Shown: positions 1 through 12,046 of the stretch, in pieces
Position numbering within the stretch: position 1 is the stretch's first letter
How the letters are laid out: the number at the start of each line of letters is the position of its first letter
From: Panulirus ornatus
Lineage: Eukaryota; Arthropoda; Malacostraca; Decapoda; Palinuridae
Length of the DNA stretch: 64,000 bases
Direction: 5' to 3'
NCBI RefSeq assembly: GCF_036320965.1
Contig: NC_092287.1
Span: forward strand, 1,298,325-1,362,324
Made by a program: the position numbers and the translations under genes
Notes under the pieces: generated by a model
The model's database searches: none
What the model was told of the DNA's origin: nothing
The model's input: the letters and a program-made list of their open reading frames with translations, nothing else

Positions 1-127
1 TTAAGGGACGAGAAGGAGCACAATCTAAGTGAGGAATTTTTCCATTCAAAAGGAACACATCATTTCCCTGCTACAAATTGTAGCGCAGCCTTAAAGCTAC
101 AGGGAGCTCGTAACACAGATCCTGAGG

Positions 128-178
<51 letters not shown>
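128..178. repeat. (TA)n microsatellite
   Basis: About 25 uninterrupted TA units. Confidence 0.97.
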
Positions 179-183
<5 letters not shown>

Positions 184-2000
184 TACATTAGTCAACCGAT
201 ATGATGCATTCACAATGAAAAACGTACCATAACAGGAAAAAACGTGGCAGCACACGTCACGTTTTCTAATTAATATACAATAACAGTTGGTTACCAGTGT
301 TATCTGATTAAGAGATAAGATTTCCTAAGGTCGGAGGATAATATCAGCTTACAGTACTTATAACAGATGCTTCATCCAATTCATCATGGGTCTAGCATTA
401 ACTCCAATTAATTCGCTCTACGTTATAAATAAAAATTCAGGGCTCGTGTATGCGTCGGGGTCAGCGTTACACGACAGCCAATAACGATGCAACCTGACAC
501 ACACAATATCAACATTTGCCACAAGAATTACACACAAGCTTCTCCCTAAACCTAACATGAGCATCTAATTAAAATCTATCGTCCAATCCATAATTAATGT
601 CAGCGTGGCCCAGTTTACCTAATTTCATAACCACACGTTAATAATTAACATAATTTACACGTACACAATAATGGGAGGCTGCATTGGAAACAGCACAGCA
701 CATGTCGTAATTATTTCTCGGAGATAATTATTCATAACAACTGCTCTTACCGTCTCCATCAATTCACTGCAATATATCACGTGACACGACGCTTACCACC
801 GACTTATTTGATGCTTCGCTGAATTTCCAGAACAATATAATTCAACAGAAGCGATGACTGGTCAACTATCACACTCTTCTCTCTACCGGGGTAACAATGG
901 GTCAACCAACCTCACGTTTTTTATCAGCTGGGACGATAAACATTCAACTCAACTCAGGTTTTTTGTGAACTGGAGCGATAATCGGTCAACCAGTCTCCGT
1001 CTTTGTTATCAACTAAAGCGATACATCTTGAACGGGTTTCCCCGTTTTCTATGATGCGTGGCTAAGATTCCGCGTCAAGGGTTGCCCGGTTGCTCTTGAA
1101 GCTCATCACTTGCCAGGGTTAACCACGACCATCAAGTGATAACCAGCAGGAGAAAATAAAATGAAAAGATTCTTCAGGTGTTCAAGATAATTCGAAAACC
1201 CACATACACACGTGAGCTTACTGCACGTACGGCCTCTGCTTCAACAGAGGTCTAGTCTCGATTGGGTAGTTTGGTTTGCTGACTAGCTGGGTGGGTGGGT
1301 TAGCCTCGTTCCTCACGACTGTTCCTGCCTGGTAGCCGCTCAGGTTATGGCCCCTTTAAGACCTGTGTCTGGTGCTGGCCATATAATCCCCTCTTCTCTC
1401 TAGCATTACAGCAATTCACAGGAGAAGCTTAGACCAAAACTTTGCAACAAATGATAGACGTAAAAGAAATTAATTACCTGTCATTTAAACGATGAAAATT
1501 TTGCAATTTAAAAGGAGCTATTTTACGTATCAACGTAGGTTAATTACGACGGGAGAGAAAAAAAAGTTAATGAACAAATATGAACAAAGGCAGGAATCCC
1601 ACACTGTTTAGAGATATACATAACCTAACCTTCCGCTTTAAACACTGGCAGATCCTACCCTCTCATCTTTATCATCTTTACGTGTTATAATCAAGTTACA
1701 TAAATCCGCAGCTTAGATTTTAACACAGTCATCACTCAAGTTTCAACAGGGCTACCAATATCATCATCCCATCTAAACATTAACATTCGTCACTTTTTCC
1801 TTCGCTTTATCAACTATACACAAAGTATGGTCAGGTTCAACATAGATTTATCGTACACAAGCATCGTACTCAACAGGTAAACTGATCCAGTGTAAACAAG
1901 AGATGAGATGGCTCAGTCTTGGCAGAGGGTTCGAACCTTAGCGTTTCATGTCTAGCACACACGACCTCCCGGCACGCTGGGTCTGTCCGATACTCATGAT
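179..2000. other. Intergenic sequence without recognisable gene
   Basis: AT-rich single-copy-looking DNA. A degenerate repetition (GTCAACC / GTTTTTTatcagctggga-like blocks) occurs at about 860-1010 and explains the short open frame there. No splice-bounded coding segment or RNA gene was recognised. Confidence 0.5.
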
Positions 2001-2331
2001 CCCAGCTGGGTCCGTGCGACACCCATGCATGACCTCTCTGGCCAGCTGGGTCCGTGCGACACCCATGCATGACCTCTCTGGCCAGCTGGGTCCGTGCGAC
2101 AACCATGCATGACCTCTCTGGCCAGCTGGGTCCGTGCGACACCCATGCATGACCTCTCTGGCCAGCTGGGTCCGTGCGACAACCATGCATGACCTCTCTG
2201 GCCAGCTGGGTCCGTGCGACACCCATGCATGACCTCTCTGGCCAGCTGGGTCCGTGCGACAACCATGCATGACCTCTCTGGCCAGCTGGGTCCGTGCGAC
2301 ACCCATGCATGACCTCTCTGGCCAGCTGGGT
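2001..2331. repeat. 40-bp minisatellite, 8.3 copies
   Basis: The unit contains GCCAGCTGGGTCCGTGCGAC and CATGCATGACCTCTCTG. Copies differ mainly by ACCC versus AACC after GCGAC, in the order C,C,A,C,A,C,A,C, suggesting amplification partly as 80-bp dimers. Long open frames across it are by-products of a stop-free unit. Confidence 0.95.
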
Positions 2332-2476
2332 CTTATCCCTCGGCCAGAAAACTGTAGGTACGTGTGGTAATGATGGAGACGGAGACGGGCGAAGGATAAG
2401 CAGGATCAGATACCCCGCAGCCAGACAATGGGAATATCATAATCCGACACTCCAATTTATGAGGGAGATGCCCACG

Positions 2477-2483
<7 letters not shown>

Positions 2484-2533
<50 letters not shown>
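2484..2533. repeat. (GA)n microsatellite
   Basis: About 25 GA units. Confidence 0.97.
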
Positions 2534-2537
<4 letters not shown>

Positions 2538-2711
2538 TCCCCTCACACATGCTATAACCTTCAAGCATGTCTATAACTAGCCTTTATGAAAAGGGTTAAG
2601 ACGTCTTCCCACTTCATGTACCGTCCAACACACAGAACGACCCCACCAGCAGCTCTATCAATGACCAATGTTGCGTTCCAGTAAGCCTGGGAAGCATGTA
2701 GCTCAGTGGCG

Positions 2712-2713
<2 letters not shown>

Positions 2714-2774
<61 letters not shown>
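2714..2774. repeat. (CA)n microsatellite
   Basis: About 30 CA units. Confidence 0.97.
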
Positions 2775-2776
<2 letters not shown>

Positions 2777-2892
2777 GAGAAAAGCATCGTCAAAACTGTA
2801 CAATTTGAGAATGTTCCTACGTTCATCTTGGGTCACAGTATTGCATGAGAGAACCAACAGCTGTCGGGGAAAAGTTAATAAAAGATCAGAAA

Positions 2893-2962
2893 TTAATAAA
2901 CCCGTGCGTTGTTGGTTTTTTTTCTTATTAATAAACCCGTGTGTTGTTGTTTTTTCTTATCG
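2893..2962. repeat. Short tandem duplication of about 34 bp
   Basis: TTAATAAACCCGTG-GTTGTTG plus a T-run is present twice in a row with few differences. Confidence 0.8.
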
Positions 2963-3230
2963 TATACCGAAGCACAAAAGTTCATCTCAATAATACCTGA
3001 CTTACTGGTTTTAATACAGAGCGAGACGATCAGCTTATTTTCACATGAACGTATAATACTAAAACTAATTGACAGTATTCATGCTGATGGCGTCATAGAA
3101 ATGTACGTGGCGAGCTGGACTGGTCTGAACATATTTTGCCAGATCCAAGTCGTCTTTATAAAGAAAAAAATACAGGTATCATACAAGTTACTCTCCGGAA
3201 ATCTCTTGAGCACAACGAGACATGTTTTAC

Positions 3231-3324
3231 TCAAGGGTCGTACCGTCATGCTCAGGGGTCGTGCCGTCGTGCTCAAGGGGCGTACCGTCGTGTTCAAGGG
3301 TCGTACCGCCGTGTTTAAGGGTTA
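3231..3324 (+). repeat. 21-bp dispersed minisatellite, one-armed array
   Basis: Four to five copies of GGGTCGTACCGTCGTGCTCA-type units in plus orientation. Same family as the arrays at 5.7, 12.0, 21.0, 24.0, 30.2, 33.3, 42.7, 48.4 and 60.2 kb. Confidence 0.9.
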
Positions 3325-3853
3325 AATATATGTAAAATGAAATAAACTTTCAAACTAACTCATTCCTGACGTATTCCTAATAAACTTACAAACCTTTTAA
3401 AACACAATTATCCAGCAAAACACGTAATAATTCACAGCCCTGTCATGGCAGCCCTAGAGAACACAATTCACGGCCCTTATGATGACGTCTCCGACCTACG
3501 TATATTACTATTCATGCCCTACCTATAGCGGCCCTGACCTATACAGCAATTCGGAGCACTATTAATGGCGCCCCTGACCTACATCACAGATAATTACAAG
3601 TATCTGAGCAAACAGGGAAGCAGGGAAACACGGCGATGGCCCAAGTTGGTTCTGTGCTTGATTTACCGTCAGGAATATTGCCTTTGCCGGTGACTTACTT
3701 TCTCAGTTCTCATTACTGCTTTCTGATGACGTCAGTTTTCCCCCCCCTGGCGGCACTCACGAGAGGCAATTGAACGCCTTCCACACATCAATCACTTATC
3801 GAGTACCTGTCTTCCTACCTTCGTAGCGCCCATCCCAAGCTCTCGCTGATATC

Positions 3854-3896
<43 letters not shown>

Positions 3897-4002
3897 GGCG
3901 CGTCTGTCTGTTTGTGTATCAATTTGCATATTTGTATGTGTTTGTCATGCCGTGTGTTTACGTCAATGTATTGCATGAATCTAAACCTTTCAATCACAAC
4001 AG
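3325..4002. other. Non-coding sequence with a (GT)n run
   Basis: No gene recognised. A (GT)n run of about 19 units lies at 3857..3895. Confidence 0.55.
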
Positions 4003-4091
4003 AACGACCTGTGGGTACGGTGGTGCGACATCTGTGCCGACACGAGGTAATGTTAGGTCAGAGGTCATGCAATCATAGCAAAGGGTCGTAG
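4003..4091. mobile_element. Foldback-like element, decayed short copy
   Basis: Left side has GGTACGGTGGTGCGAC, the centre has GTTAGGTCAGAGGTCATGC and the right side AAAGGGTCGTAG. This matches the arm-centre-arm plan seen better at 21036, 30210 and 42667. Degenerate; assignment rests on that comparison. Confidence 0.45.
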
Positions 4092-4107
4092 TCAGGTGGT
4101 CAACGGT

Positions 4108-4296
4108 TCATGTATGACTGGATGTATGTGCATGTATGACTGGATGTATGTGCATGTATGACTGGATATATGTGCATGTATGACTGGATGTATGTGCATG
4201 TATGACTGGATGTATGTGCATGTATGACTGGATGTATGTGCATGTATGACTGGATGTATGTGCATGTATGACGATGTATGTGCATGTATGTCTGAG
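4108..4296. repeat. 22-bp minisatellite, about 8 copies
   Basis: Unit CATGTATGACTGGATGTATG plus TG, with few substitutions. Confidence 0.95.
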
Positions 4297-4444
4297 TTAT
4301 GCACAAATTTCACAGTTCATGAACGTATAAGTATACATGTACGGTACTCAGCGAGTGTGTGATCATCTGTTTGTCGTTACACGTTTGTACAGTAATGGTT
4401 AGGAAGTCTACACTCGTGGTGCCCCATCTCCTCAACTTCCTCTA

Positions 4445-5165
4445 CTAAGTTACAACTTCCTAAACTTCAGTAAGCAGTCAGCATTCACAACTTCATCACT
4501 TAGTTTATTCCGTTCATCCGCTACTCTCAAACTACATTATAAAAGTACTTCCTTACAACTTTTCTGACGAAGTTTCTCATTCAATTTCCAGTAATGGCCT
4601 CTGGTCGTTCTGTCTTTTAATCTTCCGAAGATCCGTTTACCGTTCATGTCATTAAAAGTTCAAAGTTGTAATCAAATCGCTGGTTACTTTTCTCTCTTTC
4701 GAGGTGGCGAAATTTATGGCCTCTTAACCCGTCATTGTAACTCAGTTCTCTTAACCCTGACACCATCTTTGTTACCTTCCTTTGGACCTTCTCTATTACT
4801 TCTATCCTCATTACCTTGCATATATTTAGACTGAATTTCATCAACCAAGTATCAAACCAACGTTTGAGTCTGTCACGACCTCGGCATTATCCGCAAAAAT
4901 ATTCGGGTACGAGTCCAAAGTTTCTGGCAATCCATTTACACAGATCAAGAAGAGCAATGATCCCAAGACTGAGCCCTGCAGCACGCCACTGGTGACCTCA
5001 GTCTATTTCTAGAAGACTCCACTAACAAGTGCCCTTTGTTCGCTCCCATTAAGACAGCTTCCTGTCCATCGACGTAGCCTCCATCTTATTCCTACCTGCT
5101 GACCCAACAATTCTACAAGTTCCTTGTGTGTCACAGGTTCAAATGCTCCCTGGTAGTCCAAAGAG
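4445..5165 (-). pseudogene. Decayed LINE (CR1/Jockey-like) reverse transcriptase and 3' part
   Basis: Minus-strand translation shows, in order, DYQGAFEPVTHKELVELL (fingers/palm start, usually DF-KAFD-V-H), SGVLQGSVLGSLLFLICVNG (the SGVPQGSVLGPLLF motif), then FADNAEVV at 4886..4897 where the catalytic FADD has lost its second Asp. Next comes NICKVMRIE fused directly to EKVQRKVTKMVSGLRELSY, so about 100 residues normally between these motifs are missing. The C-terminal part TRGHYWKLNEKL and ERNKLSDEVVNA matches the usual LINE tail. Stops and frameshifts interrupt the frame near 5020, 4850 and 4660. It is a dead, internally deleted copy; motifs fit CR1/Jockey-type non-LTR elements, clade not certain. 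Confidence 0.8.
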
Positions 5166-5672
5166 AACGGGTATTACAATAAAGAATAAAACCAATATGT
5201 TCAACGTTCAGATTGTGAAAAAAAAAACTTTTCTATAACTATGGAAGGCCCTAGGCTATAGTTCATATGTAGTCAGAAAAATCTTTCAGGTTAAATCTTG
5301 TTGTTAGGTTTATATTAACAAGAACGATACGGCGGGACTAATTAATAATGTCTGTTGCAGAAAACGGGGTTTGGAGGGTAGTGTTAACGTACACAAATTA
5401 ACACCTTCCACAGTGAACACAGAAAACCCTTATTAATCAACCATCCATTCCAGCGTTTGTTTACGTCACCAGTACAATGGATTCCAAGAATAGGCCAGTT
5501 TTGGAAGTCAACACATGACTCCATGAAAACTGGCTCGGCCTAACGAGCTCCATACAATTATGTTGTTGACCAGGGGAAAAATGAGTGCTTACACTTTATA
5601 CAAACCCAATGTGGACTTAACGTAAAGTTCATAGACATAACGTAAGCTGTCTGATGGTCAATACTGTGGAGA
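5166..5672. other. Non-coding, nothing recognised
   Basis: AT-rich. The 5' portion of the LINE could have extended here but no motif is readable. Confidence 0.45.
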
Positions 5673-6305
5673 GTATGACGGTACGACCCTGGATCACGGC
5701 GGTAGGATCCTACACCACAGCGGTACGACCCTGGATCACGACGGTAGGATCCTACACCACAACGGTACGACCCTGGATCACAACGGTAGGATCCTACACC
5801 ACAACGGTACGACCCTGGATCACGACGGTAGGATCCTACACCACAACGGTACGACCCTGGATCATGACGGTAGGATCCTACACCACAACGGTACGACCCT
5901 GGATCACGACCGTAGGATCCTACACCACAACGGTACGACCCTGGATCACGACGGTAGGATCCTACACCACAACGGTACGACCCTGGATCACGACCGTAGG
6001 ATCCTACACCACAACGGTACGACCCTGGATCACGACGGTAGGATCCTACACCACAACGGTACGACCCTGGATCATGACGGTAGGATCCTACACCACAACG
6101 GTACGACCCTGGATCATGACGGTAGGATCCTACACCACAACGGTACGACCCTGGAGCACGACGGTAGGATTTTTGAGCACAGAGCCACGACTCTTGAGTC
6201 TGATGACGTAAGCTATACCCAATGGTCACACAAGATCATGTCAAAACCATCATAACAATAGGTCGTAACGTCGTGCTTCAGGGGTCGTGTCGTCGTGGCT
6301 AAACT
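5673..6305. mobile_element. Foldback-like element with amplified left arm (42-bp dimer units)
   Basis: From 5673 to about 6170 lie some twelve copies of a 42-bp unit, a dimer of the 21-bp family: ACGGTACGACCCTGGATCAC alternating with a GTAGGATCCTAC half. That half is a perfect 12-bp palindrome. After a centre (about 6175..6262, with CGTAAGCTATACCCAATGGTCA) the right arm is a short inverted piece, AGGTCGTAACGTCGTGCTTC. CGTAAGCTGTCTGATGGTCA also occurs left of the array at 5641, so the end sequences resemble each other. Confidence 0.6.
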
Positions 6306-6696
6306 TCCTTAACTATCATGTAATTAACATGTCTCTATCCTGCCTACATTCGCAGTCTTACCAATCATTTCATTTCAGTACACCACCACTGAAAAATACC
6401 ACCTACACCACATTATATCAGATCGGCCTCTCAAAAGCAAACATAACATTTTCTTTACTGGCATTTTGTCATTTAAAAAAAAAAATGTATTAACTTAAAT
6501 AATCCTACAACATCCCTGCTCCTTAACCTTGAAAAGTATATCCTGTCATCTTTAACATTCTGATTTCCTAACTTTGAAAAAAAAAAAAAATTAAACCATA
6601 GGTCTTCTGAACATTGCTATAGTCTTATCGTTTGTTAGGCGAGATCTACTGGGAATGTGTTTTTCATTGTGTAAACAATATATATATATATATATA
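6306..6696. other. Non-coding, nothing recognised
   Basis: AT-rich with A-runs near 6477 and 6577. Confidence 0.45.
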
Positions 6697-6812
6697 TTTT
6701 TTTTTTCATACTATTCGCCATTTCCCGCGATAGCGAGGTAGCGTTAAGAACAGAGGACTGGGCCTTTGAGGGAATACCCTCACCTGGCCCCCTTCTCTGT
6801 TCCTTCTTTTGG
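6697..6812 (-). mobile_element. SINE-like dispersed element, copy 1
   Basis: Read on the minus strand: CCAAAAGAAGGAACAGAG, GGGGGCCAGGTGAGGGTATT, CTGTTCTTAACGCTACCTCG, CGCGGGAAATGGCGAATAGT, then an A-run. It is about 90% identical by eye to 20661..20786 over its full length, A-tail included. T/A-rich simple repeats flank both ends. No coding capacity; the autonomous partner is unknown. Confidence 0.75.
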
Positions 6813-6835
6813 AAAAAAAAAAAAAAAAAAAAAAA

Positions 6836-6840
<5 letters not shown>

Positions 6841-6900
<60 letters not shown>
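6841..6900. repeat. (TA)n microsatellite
   Basis: About 30 TA units next to the poly-A/T boundary of the SINE-like copy. Confidence 0.97.
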
Positions 6901-6904
<4 letters not shown>

Positions 6905-7961
6905 AATCAGAGTCTAACGATCTAGGTTAGCAGTTAACAATCTGTTTTCCAACTCTTAACAATATCCCGGGTTGGTCAAATGTCTGAAAAATACAATATA
7001 CCTGGATAATAAAAATAGCATCAACTTACACTGCGAAGGAAGGATAAAATTATCACAGGTAAAGCTCACTAATTGGGGAGGATATAACCAATCGACCATA
7101 ACAAATGCCAAAAGAAAAAAAAATATGCACGCAGCTCCCCGGTGACGGACTCGTGAACTAGAGGGCTGATGCTGAAATTAAAAGATATTTTGTTGTATAT
7201 CATAATATTCAGGCAACGGAATCATACACTCACTTGTTGATCGGATAACAGTCTGTTTATTGTAACAGAGTATGAATAAACGACACAATCTCCAAAATGT
7301 TTCACGTAATATTAATCAATAATCTACGTCTATTCCTGAACACTCGCTTACTACAAATATACGAATAATTATCGTAAAGCCAAAAGGAGTAATTATCATC
7401 AGTGTTTACTTCATATGCATCAGACAGATGACATGGCATAAGCCCAATACAATAATAACTTATCTACTTAATAAGCAATACAAATTATAAAAAAAAATAA
7501 GAACCCTACATTTACGCTACTGAAACTGACAAAAGCAATTTACATCTACATATAACACAACTTGGGGTCAGACACTCATGTTCATCACATACAACAGCAC
7601 AATTGGCTTACTTCAACAAACAACGAAAATCAGTACATTGTACTACACTATCAAGGGCAGCACAAGTACAGACCTGTCGCTAAATTAATTCTTTTTTTAT
7701 TACACTGGCTAAAAAATATTGGGTACATGCAGACAACACCGTCAACCAAACACGGAGGCACGCGCTTCCATACCATACCAAATGACACGAATGAGTTGGG
7801 TTTGAAAATACTTCATCAAAATATTTATACATTTTACTTAACGCTTTCCCGCATGTTTACATGGTGCCTCTGGCATCATGGGGCATCATGTCAACATACT
7901 TTATTATTCCCTGTGACTCGTATTTTGAGTGATCACATAAACGTTTAACAGAGGTTTCCAC
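6901..7961. other. Non-coding, nothing recognised
   Basis: AT-rich. The open frame at 7562..7948 has no recognisable domain and no splice or promoter context. Confidence 0.45.
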
Positions 7962-8358
7962 CAGGGGTGTATCTAGGGGAAATAGCGCCTATGGCAAGCC
8001 CTGAAACTGCGCCCCTGGCTTAATTAAAAATGTACATACAGTGGATGTATATAAAAGTATATACAGTGTAATTATAAACTGTTGAAGAGTTGGGCCAAAC
8101 TTAAATCTATATAAACTCTTAAAGACTTAAAGACTTATTTGATCAAAATCATAAAGTAGAAGCGGTAATGCAATTGATAGTAGCAAAATATCACTATAGT
8201 TGAAAAATAGGCGAGTTTCTATTTTATCTCACAAAACCAAACCGTTAAAAATGTCAATCGGGCTGGATGTGTCATAAAACAAACCTGTTGAATGGCGCCC
8301 CACTTCAAGTGGCGTCCAGGGCACCTGCCCTACCTGCCATACCCTAGATACGCCACTA
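7962..8358. mobile_element. Non-autonomous hAT-like transposon (MITE), 397 bp
   Basis: Left end CAGGGGTGTATCTAGGG and right end, reverse-complemented, TAGTGGCGTATCTAGGG form terminal inverted repeats matching at 15 of 17 positions. Subterminal GCGCC/GGCGC stretches also mirror each other. Flanks are GTTTCCAC (7954..7961) and GTTCACAC (8359..8366), a 6/8 match, the 8-bp target duplication expected of hAT. The interior has no transposase frame. Confidence 0.82.
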
Positions 8359-8366
8359 GTTCACAC

Positions 8367-9138
8367 TAGACAGTGTGAATACACATATCATCATACAGCA
8401 GTTACAAATCTACATAGTACGTTGAAAGATATCAAATCACTTTCAATAAATTACAGGCAACAGATAAAGAAGTCCAAATGCCTACCCTGCTTAATAACAG
8501 CTCTGTATAAGAGAAACATTCCCGCCTCTCGTTAAATCACATTAACAATCATTCTATATGGCTATCCCTATGTCTGAACGGTGAAGGCGAATTCGCCACG
8601 TATGACCTCGCCTTGTACAAATGACCCCATCTAGAATCACAATTCTTTCTCATGATGAATCCCTTCGTCCATTTGCGAAATCTCCACTAAAGGTAAAGAA
8701 TAATAATGAAATAACTAAACAAATATACATACACGAGTTTGTGGCTGCCCCAAAAAAATAAACATATGCACGCAAATTCATATCTGGGTTCTTGGCTGCA
8801 AAACAAGCTTATGCAAAATCCATTTCTTTACCGACTTACGCCTGAATCATATCTGATACAAACATTTTATTTCCAAATGTCAAACACATACTGCTGGCCT
8901 CGGACCTTAGTCCCTACACTATATCCAGCATCGTAGTATTTACAAACGACGGGAAATTACAAGAAAATATACATTACACATAATTCGTTTATTTTCCTTT
9001 ATAATCAATGACTAAATGATTTGTATTAAGCATAATTGAATAAATATAGCCCTTAAAATCTGTTAATTGATGGCTTGGTATATTAGGCTGAAAAAAATGT
9101 GTAATGTGTAAATGTGTACGAAAGTTCACCATACAGTC

Positions 9139-9143
<5 letters not shown>
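8367..9143. other. Non-coding, nothing recognised
   Basis: AT-rich unique-looking sequence with no supported gene. Confidence 0.45.

Positions 9144-9196
<53 letters not shown>
9144..9196. repeat. (TA)n microsatellite
   Basis: About 26 TA units; its right edge is the fixed junction with the retroelement-like tail at 9197. Confidence 0.97.
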
Positions 9197-9199
<3 letters not shown>

Positions 9200-9216
9200 C
9201 TATGAGTCCACGGGGA
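9197..9216 (-). mobile_element. Retroelement-like tail, family A, truncated copy
   Basis: TTCCTATGAGTCCACGGGGA directly abuts (TA)n, as at 54308 and, with one change, 40597. Similarity ends here. Confidence 0.6.
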
Positions 9217-9625
9217 CTAATCTCGTTTTCGTTGGTATAAATGATGTCAGGTTTAGCGCAACGAATATCAGTTATTCTAAGGTTGATATACACAGTGGAG
9301 TGGCATGTTGGAGCGATAGCACAGATTTAGACAACTTTTCCAATCCCGAGCCTGACACGTCATCACAGGGGTCAGATACAATACGGCCCTACGCTCATAT
9401 CTCTGGCAGGCGGAAACTCACCTGGGACAGTTTGGTGAATAAGTACAACCATACACGATCGTGGAGAACGACGGTTCGATCCCCTTCAGTATGAGAATGT
9501 CTGTCGTACGTGTGTGTGTGTCCCTTCCAAGTGAAACAATCCGATTTCTAAATTAAAAATTCATTTCAATGTTCTTTTTTACTAGAACTAAATCCAACGT
9601 TACAAAACTCCGCTTGTGAAAGCAC
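9217..9625. other. Non-coding, nothing recognised
   Basis: An open frame continues out of the (TA)n to 9494 but resembles no family I know. Confidence 0.4.
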
Positions 9626-9905
9626 TAGGTTATGCTTAACTTCTAGGCTATGCTTGGCGGAACCAGGTTATGCTTAAACGCTAGGCTATGTTAACACTAG
9701 GTTATGCTTAGCGGAACCAGGTTATGTTAAACGCTAGGCTATGTTAACACTAGGTTATGCTTAGCGGAACCAGGTTATGCTTAAACGCTAAGCTATATCA
9801 ACACTAGGTTATGCTTGGCGAGACTAGATTATACTTAACCACTATGCTATGTTTAACACTAGGATGTTAACACTAGGATATTCTTGACGGAACTAGGCTA
9901 TGCTA
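9626..9905. repeat. 53-55-bp degenerate tandem repeat
   Basis: Units alternate AGGTTATGCTTAGCGGAACC and AACGCTAGGCTATGTTAACA. About five copies, diverging towards both ends. Confidence 0.85.
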
Positions 9906-10580
9906 AACAGAAGTCCAACTTCAAGCGAAATGACATGAACCAAACTATGCCATTAAAACCTTTATATTATTTCGAGCTTCAGTGTACCGGTATTTAATTA
10001 AAGATACAACAACACATGTTGCAGGTCTCTGAAGCTTATGCATGTTGCTATACCAGCATACTTATGGTTGCGTTTCATTATAATCCCGCAATGTCAGTCA
10101 ACGTCATCACAATCTGTATATATAACAAGGCTCCAGCGTGGGAGGAACTGCCGAAATATTCACGTATGAATTATTTAAACATTATGCAGGATCTAAAAAT
10201 CTTTATAAATTTCAGGGATAAATTTGTATTTTATTAATGTTAAATTTACTTTCCATCATTGCAGTTAGGGATATTTCTGAAGACTTAGGGAACACTGAGA
10301 GAATATAAGGAGCAAATCGTGAGGAAGTGTAGGAACAAATAACCTGAAAAGTTTGTCGGACATTTCATTAAAACTTCTATACGTAATGTCCTCCAGACTT
10401 CAACTAATTCTTAGCTCTCACGCACAAGAGTTAACAACTATTAGGAACCATTCTCTGTCAGGTGATTCATTTAGACAGTCATTTAACGACAGTAGCGGTG
10501 TTGCGGGGTAGCTGTGTTTGGTGTATTCAAAGGTTTTTTGATTATACTTAATTTTTTTCATGTTAATTCTTTTAGTACTT
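9906..10580. other. Non-coding, nothing recognised
   Basis: No supported gene. Confidence 0.45.
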
Positions 10581-10655
10581 TGGTATGACCCTTCAACGTC
10601 ATGGTCTAGCCTTTGACCTGACCTTTGAAAGGGAGGTCAAATGCCATACCATCGA
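10581..10655. mobile_element. Foldback-like element, minimal copy (centre with stub arms)
   Basis: GGTATGACCCTTCAACGTCA leads into a centre CCTTTGACCTGACCTTTG, then GGAGGTCAAATGCCATACCA. Left GGTATGACC and right-hand GGTCA / CCATACC face each other. There is no array at this locus, so it may resemble the state before arm amplification. Confidence 0.5.
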
Positions 10656-11680
10656 TGCATAGGAGACATCTCAAGGGTTGTTAGAAAGTCAGAATGTATA
10701 TGTATCATTATCAACATATGAAGAAAGTGCTAAAAAAAATTCTGTAGAAGGACGGAACTTACGTTGGCCGTCAGTTGATATTCCTATTACTCAAGCTAGC
10801 AAAAACAGATTAACTAGGTTGAAACACTACGATCTATAGCCCTTCTCTTCCCTTCTCTTCCTCCCCACACACTCACACAAAAACCACACAACAAACTCCC
10901 CCTAAATCCTGCAACTCCCAAGACATCCCTGTCTCTCGTCAATTAAAAATACTGACATGCATAGCTAAATGATCCACCAACCTGTATCGCTGGGCCTAGC
11001 CATGTCAACCTGACACGATAACTCGGTAAAACAGTGAGGGATAAACCCCTGGGGAACACCACGGTTGTCACAGAAGAGATAAAACCATCCATTAACACCT
11101 GTCACATATTCAATATGTACCTTTCCATCACATAAGTAAATGGCATATGAATTTAATGATCTATATAAGAGTACTTTATGGTTTATTCATTTAAGATAAC
11201 ACAGGCAGGATAACATCTTTGAGATCAACCCTTAATATATATGGTTGGTTATGTAAGATGACCACTTGCAGTTTACACAACCAGGTACAGAAGTAGCCCT
11301 GGACGAAACTGTATCTTACGATAACCATTCAGATAACAAAAAGATGATTCTGTTACGATACACACAAATATTTAGATAACGTTCAACATGAAATAATCCC
11401 GACCTCAGAATACTTGATATCTTCCAGAAGATTGTCTTTCAACTTAACTCCTTCCATAAGATCCTTACTTAAGAACACCTCTTCCAAAAGATCATTTCAT
11501 AAGAAAACCTCTCACATAAGACAGACATCTTACTTAAGATAACATCTAAGGAAACCTGATATATGAGACAGACCGCTTTACAATGCCACGTACCTGGTGG
11601 TCCCCTACATAAATAACCAGCCTCTAAGCAAACACTTAATTCAGGTCTATAAACCAGTGTCACCTGAGCTTCAGCTGTCC
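10656..11680. other. Non-coding, nothing recognised
   Basis: A loosely repeated motif (ATAAGA-ACCTCTTCC-like) appears at 11400-11560. No gene. Confidence 0.4.
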
Positions 11681-11752
11681 CTTTCTCTCCATATTACGTG
11701 TTCCCATCACTCACTGCTTTCTCTCCATATTACGTGTTCCCATCACTCACTG
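11681..11752. repeat. Perfect 36-bp tandem duplication
   Basis: CTTTCTCTCCATATTACGTG followed by TTCCCATCACTCACTG occurs twice without change, so it is recent. Confidence 0.95.
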
Positions 11753-11970
11753 CAGATTTGTTTTGCTTCATCATGAAAATTCTGAGCGTTAGTCTTCTGG
11801 TGTTCCACACTGTCCTAAAATTTCATTCTCATTCATACAGACTTTAAAAAACTCAGGGTTCACGTCTGGCTTCATGTGACGTGTTTACCACCAACCCGGG
11901 TCGCTGTACTGGCAACACTGCTCAACCACTTGGAAGCAAAAATCATCTGAACCCTTTACCAGTTTCTATA

Positions 11971-11978
11971 TTAATAAC

Positions 11979-12031
<53 letters not shown>
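11971..12031. repeat. (TAA)n microsatellite
   Basis: About 18 TAA units just before the 21-bp array. Confidence 0.95.
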
Positions 12032-12046
12032 CAGCAATTGCATTTT

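Noticed and set aside
1925..1950. GGTTCGAACC resembling a tRNA T-arm
   Set aside because: No acceptor stem, D-arm or anticodon arm can be folded around it; same for 9472, 41400 and 52615.
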